A stretch of DNA of 8,129 nt from CAWVVV01 sp964629165. GTDB lineage: Bacteria > Verrucomicrobiota > Verrucomicrobiia > Opitutales > Oceanipulchritudinaceae. The translations under genes were made by a program, and so were the position numbers. Location of the stretch: contig CAZVQJ010000136.1 of assembly GCA_964629165.1 (NCBI GenBank), positions 1-8,129 of the forward strand, written 5' to 3'. A model generated the notes under the pieces. It ran no database searches and was not told where the DNA came from. It worked only from the letters and a program-made list of their open reading frames with translations. Of the stretch, positions 4,677-8,129 are shown piece by piece. Each line of letters opens with the position of its first letter. Positions within the stretch are counted from its first letter, which is position 1.

Positions 4677-7261
4677 CAGTCTCCGACCGGGGTCACCGAG
4701 ACAAACCGGAGCAGAGGGCGGTTCTCCTCCTTTGATCGACTGAGCGGAATTTCAAGGCGGACTTCCCAATCGTTGAAGGACTCGGGATCGACGAGGACCT
4801 GGGCGACAAAAAGCACATCTTCGCCACGCCGCTCATCGTAATAGGTGTGTTTCGCATTCCGTCCCTCCGGATCGAGTAGAAACCGTTCGCGCTCTTCCCA
4901 GAATGGATCGAAAGCCGCCGCCAGTCTGTCCGCAGCGGAAGCGGCGTGTCCTGCTGACCCGTTTTCGTCGTCCTCGGCGGACAATCCCACCCCACCCACT
5001 TGCTCGGCCGCTGCTTCCCATCGGTCGTTGAGAACATCCTGCAAGAACCCGAATATCGCGGCGCGCACGAGACGACGAAACGCGACGGTATCACGCGTGA
5101 GGTCGTAGCTGGTCGGGCGCGACGGCTTCTCCGCTTCCTCCCCGGCGGTGTAAGCGGGATCCCGCAGTCGCTCCCATTCGTCGAGCAGACTCGAATCTGT
5201 CCCCGCGATCAACTCCCGCAGGTAGAGCTCCATCTCGACCACGGGCTCCGTCTTAAAACCATCGGGAACGGTTTGGGCGAGCACCTTGTAGACCTGCGCG
5301 AGATGCCGCAGGAGAACCCCTTCCGACCGCTGCAGCCCGTAGCTTCTGACGTAGTCTCCAAACGAGAGATAGCGCTCGTACATCTCACGGGCGATCGACT
5401 TCGGACGCACGTTCTCCTTCTCGATCCATGGATGCGAGGCTTTGAATTCGTTGAACGTGTTGTAGAGAAACTCCCTGAGCGGCTTGGGATGCTCAATTTC
5501 ATCCAGCTTCGCGATACGTTCTTCATAGGGCACACCCTGCGCCTTCATCGCGTTGAGTTCCTCCGTCTTCAGCTTGTCGACCTGCTTGCGCAGAATCACG
5601 TCGGGATCCTCGACGATCGATTCGCACAGGGTAAGCACGTTGAGCGGAAATTCCGGAGAGGCAGGATCGAACGCCGGCACCGTATCAATGAGGTAGAGCG
5701 AGAGCGCCTGGTGCAGCGAAAAGTCCTCCTGCAGCTCAACATTCACCCGCACCTTTCGGCCACTCGCCCGGGCGGGCAGCCACTCGACGATCTCCCGTTC
5801 GAGAAGCGCGCGAAAGAGTTGCCATGCGCGCCTGCGCAGCTCGCCCTTGCGATGAGCGGTGGCATGGCAACGACGGATGATGTCGCGCATCACCCGACAG
5901 CCGTCTTCGTCCCGGCTGAGCACCTGAAGAAGCATCCCATGAGTCACCTCGAAGTTCGGAGTGAGGCCCTCATTGGGCGCCGTCTGGAGGCGATCGAAAG
6001 TCTTCTCATCCCAGTTGACATGGCCACGGGGAGCGCTCTTCCGTACCAGTTTTTTTCGCTTCCTGGCATCTCCGGCCGCTTTCTCCTCCGCCCGTTTGTT
6101 TTCAATCCAGTGTTCCGGCGCCTGGGCGACAACATCTCCCCGGTCATCAAATCCACGCCGCCCCGCACGGCCGGATATCTGTCGGAAATCCCGCACATTG
6201 AGGATGGCGGACTTCCGGCCGTCGTATTTCCACAATTGCGTGAAAATCACTGTGCGTATGGGAACATTGATCCCCACGCCGAGCGTATCCGTCCCACAAA
6301 TCAACTTCAGGAGCCCTCGCTGTGCGAGCGACTCGACCAGGATCCGGTATTTCGGGAGCATTCCGGCATGATGCACCCCTATCCCATGACGTAGCCAACG
6401 TTTGATGTCCTTGCCGAAAGGACTGTTGAAACGCACATCCTCGATCGCCTCGGCGATGCGGTCACGCTCGGAGCGTGTAGCCACATTCAGGCTTACAAAG
6501 GATTGAGCCGCCTCCGATGCCGCCCGTTGCGTAAAGTAAACCAGATACACCGGGACTTTCCCCTCCTTGACGAGCCCTTCGATCCTTTCCGACAAGGGAA
6601 TCTCGGAATAGGTGAATTCCAGCGGAACGGGCCGCCGGTCACTGCTGACAGTGACTGCCTCACGTCCACTGAGTTTCTCCAGTTCCCTCTCGAAGAACGT
6701 GGTCTCCGGAAGCGTCGCCGACATGAGGAGAAACTGCGTTTGGGGCATGCAGAGGAGCGGCACTTGCCAGGCGGTCCCTCTCTCGGGATCTCCGTAGTAG
6801 TGAAACTCGTCCATCACAACCGCTCCGATGGCGGCTCTTGGCCCTCCCGCAAGCGCCATGTTGGCGAGGATCTCGGCGGTGCAGCAAAGAATCGGTGCCT
6901 GGTGATTGACCGAGGCATCTCCTGTCATCAGGCCCACGTTCTCCGGGCCATGATCGCGACACAGCGCGAGAAACTTCTCGTTCACGAGCGCCTTGATCGG
7001 GCAGGTATAGACGGCCCGTTCTCCCGCACAGAGAGCTCGATAGACGAGAGCCGCCGCAACAAGGGATTTTCCCGACCCGGTGGGGGTGTTGAGGATGACG
7101 TGTCGGCCCGCGAAAAGCTCGAGCACAGCCTCCTCCTGCTCATCGTAAAGCTCCAGACCGCGTGCTGCCATCACCTCGATGAAACGATCGAGAACGGCAT
7201 CGAGCGGAAGATTTTCCGCCGGTGGAGCGAGGGGCGGCGCGCTCGGGGGGACGTTCACCAT
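4676..7261 (-). CDS. DEAD/DEAH-box (Ski2-like) superfamily 2 helicase with C-terminal DUF3516 region
   Basis: This 861-residue protein has a complete SF2 helicase core at about residues 35-385. Walker A is NTPTGSGKS (58-66), motif Ia is CPIKAL (87-92), the Walker B box is DEFH (151-154) followed by YYGD, and motif III is SAT (181-183). HHAGMLP is at 297-303, TDTLGVGIN at 324-332, and motif VI is QISGRAGRRGFD (361-372). HHAGMLP and GRAGRRGFD are hallmarks of the Ski2/Mtr4 RNA-helicase group. A very basic linker follows (about 388-413, with RKRKKLVRK). The remaining 440 residues match, from memory, the DUF3516 region of bacterial helicases, including SYGLQRSEGVLLRHL at 640-654. The expected activity is ATP-driven unwinding or remodelling of RNA, but the cellular role of this group is poorly known. 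A low-complexity acidic/alanine stretch at about 761-780 is probably a linker. The ATG at 7261 lies 26 bp after the yqeY stop without a Shine-Dalgarno, suggesting the same transcript. No catalytic motif is missing. Confidence 0.94.
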   Translation of the reverse strand: MVNVPPSAPPLAPPAENLPLDAVLDRFIEVMAARGLELYDEQEEAVLELFAGRHVILNTPTGSGKSLVAAALVYRALCAGERAVYTCPIKALVNEKFLALCRDHGPENVGLMTGDASVNHQAPILCCTAEILANMALAGGPRAAIGAVVMDEFHYYGDPERGTAWQVPLLCMPQTQFLLMSATLPETTFFERELEKLSGREAVTVSSDRRPVPLEFTYSEIPLSERIEGLVKEGKVPVYLVYFTQRAASEAAQSFVSLNVATRSERDRIAEAIEDVRFNSPFGKDIKRWLRHGIGVHHAGMLPKYRILVESLAQRGLLKLICGTDTLGVGINVPIRTVIFTQLWKYDGRKSAILNVRDFRQISGRAGRRGFDDRGDVVAQAPEHWIENKRAEEKAAGDARKRKKLVRKSAPRGHVNWDEKTFDRLQTAPNEGLTPNFEVTHGMLLQVLSRDEDGCRVMRDIIRRCHATAHRKGELRRRAWQLFRALLEREIVEWLPARASGRKVRVNVELQEDFSLHQALSLYLIDTVPAFDPASPEFPLNVLTLCESIVEDPDVILRKQVDKLKTEELNAMKAQGVPYEERIAKLDEIEHPKPLREFLYNTFNEFKASHPWIEKENVRPKSIAREMYERYLSFGDYVRSYGLQRSEGVLLRHLAQVYKVLAQTVPDGFKTEPVVEMELYLRELIAGTDSSLLDEWERLRDPAYTAGEEAEKPSRPTSYDLTRDTVAFRRLVRAAIFGFLQDVLNDRWEAAAEQVGGVGLSAEDDENGSAGHAASAADRLAAAFDPFWEERERFLLDPEGRNAKHTYYDERRGEDVLFVAQVLVDPESFNDWEVRLEIPLSRSKEENRPLLRFVSVTPVGD

Positions 7262-7287
7262 GGGGAATCGGTCAAATGCATCGAAGA

Positions 7288-7737
7288 TCAGGCGAGCTTG
7301 CTCTGGATCAGCTGGCTGGCTGTGCCGAAATCGATGAGAGCAGCGTCGGAGCGCTGCTTGAGCACTCCCATGACCTTGCCCATCTCCTTGCGGGAAGTCG
7401 CACCACTTTCAGCGAGCGCCTCGTTCACGATGGATTCCAAACGCGCTTCGTCCATCTGCGCGGGCAGATAGTCCTCGAGCAGCGCGATTTCGGCATCATT
7501 CTTTTCCACCAGATCCGCGCGGCCCCCGGCCGCAAACTGCTCGCGCGCCTGTTTCAGGTCTTTCACCGCCTTGCGGACCGCGGTGATCACCAACTCGTCG
7601 TCAATTTCGACATTGGAATCGATCGCGACCCGCTGGATCGCACCGTCCATCGTGCGCAAGACGAGAGACTTCTCTGATTGGCGGGCTTTCACGGCCGAGA
7701 TGATGTCGGCACGCAGGCGAGTGTAGAGTTCTGACAT
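7288..7737 (-). CDS. yqeY: GatB/YqeY domain protein
   Basis: This 149-residue protein matches the usual stand-alone YqeY length of about 150. It begins MSELYTRLRADIISAVKARQ, a typical YqeY opening of helix plus a conserved lysine region. It continues with SLVLRTMDGAIQ, VVLE-like acidic helices around DAEIALLEDYLPAQM (81-95), and ends with GKVMGVLKQRSDAALIDFG (120-138). The sequence pattern L..YLP.Q followed by GK.MG.L is characteristic. The fold is shared with the tail domain of the amidotransferase subunit GatB, where it contacts tRNA. The function of the free protein is not established. The frame stays open upstream to 7932, but the extra residues are arginine-rich and unlike any YqeY, so ATG at 7737 is chosen. 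No Shine-Dalgarno is present; a promoter-like pair directly precedes the start. It is followed 26 bp later by the helicase gene. Confidence 0.93.
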   Translation of the reverse strand: MSELYTRLRADIISAVKARQSEKSLVLRTMDGAIQRVAIDSNVEIDDELVITAVRKAVKDLKQAREQFAAGGRADLVEKNDAEIALLEDYLPAQMDEARLESIVNEALAESGATSRKEMGKVMGVLKQRSDAALIDFGTASQLIQSKLA

Positions 7738-7743
7738 TCTGGC

Positions 7744-7773
7744 ATCGTATCCACGACGGACGGCTTCTGTCGA
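7744..7773 (-). promoter_or_regulatory. Candidate sigma70-type promoter of yqeY
   Basis: On the minus strand TCGACA (7773-7768, 5 of 6 matches to TTGACA) is followed by 18 bases and then TACGAT (7749-7744, 4 of 6 matches to TATAAT). A start about 7 bases after the -10 box would fall on 7737, the A of the yqeY ATG. This would make a leaderless mRNA and agrees with the absence of a Shine-Dalgarno. The region is the 186-bp divergent spacer between yqeY and the mutarotase gene, where a promoter is expected. Confidence 0.4.
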
Positions 7774-7923
7774 GTCGCCGCGCCGAGACCCACGCCGACG
7801 GTTCGGAGAGCGATCCCTCCCAAGCGGCGGGCTTCGCGGCCGCCGACGCCAGAAACCAACGCCAAAAACAAGTTGCCGAGGGATTGCGGCCGAACGAACA
7901 CAGCAGTAGTTTCCGGCAAGGAA

Positions 7924-8129
7924 ATGACCCACGAAACCATCGCCGCCCTCCTCTCATCGTCCCCCAGCGCCACCCTCGACGATTCCCATCCACACTATCC
8001 GATTCTTCGGATCGCCAACGCGCATGGGGAAGCGGCTGTCGCTCTTCACGGCGCACATCTGATCGATTACCGCCCGAATATCGAGCAGCCGCTCCTCTAC
8101 CTCAGTCCGAGCGCGATCTTCACCGAAGG
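7924..8129 (+). CDS. D-hexose-6-phosphate mutarotase (aldose-1-epimerase-like), N-terminal part
   Basis: The frame starting with ATG at 7924 is open to the end of the window and gives 68 residues: a start MTHETIAALLSSSPSATL, then HYPILRIANAHGEAAVALHG and AHLIDYRPNIEQPLLYLSPS. The block in which a small-residue strand is followed by LHGAHLIDY and then PLLYLSPSA is typical of the YeaD family of hexose-6-phosphate mutarotases, which belong to the galactose-mutarotase-like beta-sandwich superfamily. The usual continuation (GKPIRGGIP) would lie just past the edge, and the catalytic residues are not visible. The family interconverts alpha and beta anomers of glucose-6-phosphate and similar sugars in the cytoplasm. 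An AAGGA at 7918-7922 precedes the ATG but is only one base away, closer than a normal Shine-Dalgarno. The gene is divergent from yqeY. It is truncated by the window edge, not a pseudogene as far as can be seen. Confidence 0.87.
   Translation, partial: MTHETIAALLSSSPSATLDDSHPHYPILRIANAHGEAAVALHGAHLIDYRPNIEQPLLYLSPSAIFTE

Noticed and set aside
4588..4678. Stop-codon readthrough joining helicase and MFS transporter
   Set aside because: Both are complete proteins of normal length and the shared frame has a one-in-three chance of occurring. Nothing at the TGA suggests recoding, although the hairpin next to it could be misread as such.
5000..6394. Long open frame of 464 codons on the plus strand
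   Set aside because: It is fully antisense to the helicase gene, whose motifs are intact. The plus-strand product has no family features and mirrors the codon pattern of the opposite strand.
6503..7471. Open frame of 322 codons on the plus strand
   Set aside because: It is antisense to the helicase N-terminus and the end of yqeY. Crossing two real genes and their spacer with no domain makes it a shadow.
7836..7843. GCGGCCGC palindrome in the divergent spacer as an operator
   Set aside because: An eight-base GC palindrome is expected by chance in such GC-rich DNA, and it has no second copy or flanking symmetry that would suggest a regulator site.
7884..7912. TTGCGG - 17 bases - TAGTTT as a promoter for the mutarotase gene
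   Set aside because: Each box matches only about 3 of 6 consensus bases, which is near chance. A promoter must exist in this spacer, but I cannot place it with confidence.
7738..7932. N-terminal extension of yqeY to an upstream ATG
   Set aside because: The extra 65 residues are arginine-rich and low in protein-like character, and YqeY proteins start near the chosen Met. The extension would also overlap the divergent gene's start.

Overview
The window reads as ordinary chromosomal DNA of a GC-rich bacterium. It is densely packed with house-keeping and metabolic genes, and I see no mobile element, phage gene, CRISPR array, tRNA or rRNA. My best guess is Verrucomicrobiota, probably the Opitutae side. 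This rests on the combination of a bacterial SUI1/YciH-type factor beside asnS, a Ski2-like helicase with a C-terminal DUF3516 region, a stand-alone YqeY protein and a uronate isomerase. The gene content is only suggestive and the assignment is inference.

Layout, left to right. Bases 1-186 (+) are the last 61 codons of uronate isomerase (uxaC). Eight bases later a DMT/EamA-family membrane transporter follows on the same strand (195-1130), so the two look co-transcribed. A 56-bp convergent gap with a weak hairpin separates them from a minus-strand block. In transcription order that block holds an MFS transporter (4588-3275), a 66-residue uncharacterised protein (3219-3019), a SUI1-domain translation factor (3010-2618) and asparaginyl-tRNA synthetase (2572-1187). 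Upstream of it on the same strand lie YqeY (7737-7288) and, 26 bp after it, the DUF3516 helicase (7261-4676). An 87-bp gap with three back-to-back hairpins separates the helicase from the MFS gene. At the right edge a D-hexose-6-phosphate mutarotase-like gene (7924 onward, +) starts divergently from yqeY and runs off the window.

Functionally, the minus-strand genes are mostly about RNA and translation: tRNA charging, a SUI1 factor, an RNA-helicase-like protein and the tRNA-amidotransferase-related YqeY domain. The plus-strand ends are carbohydrate genes (hexuronate isomerisation, hexose-phosphate anomer conversion).

I did not find a convincing new multi-gene system. The items most worth a second look are the tandem-hairpin spacer at 4630-4676, a promoter-like pair placed so that the yqeY mRNA would be leaderless, the general lack of Shine-Dalgarno sequences before starts, and the small unknown gene tucked 8 bp before the SUI1 gene.
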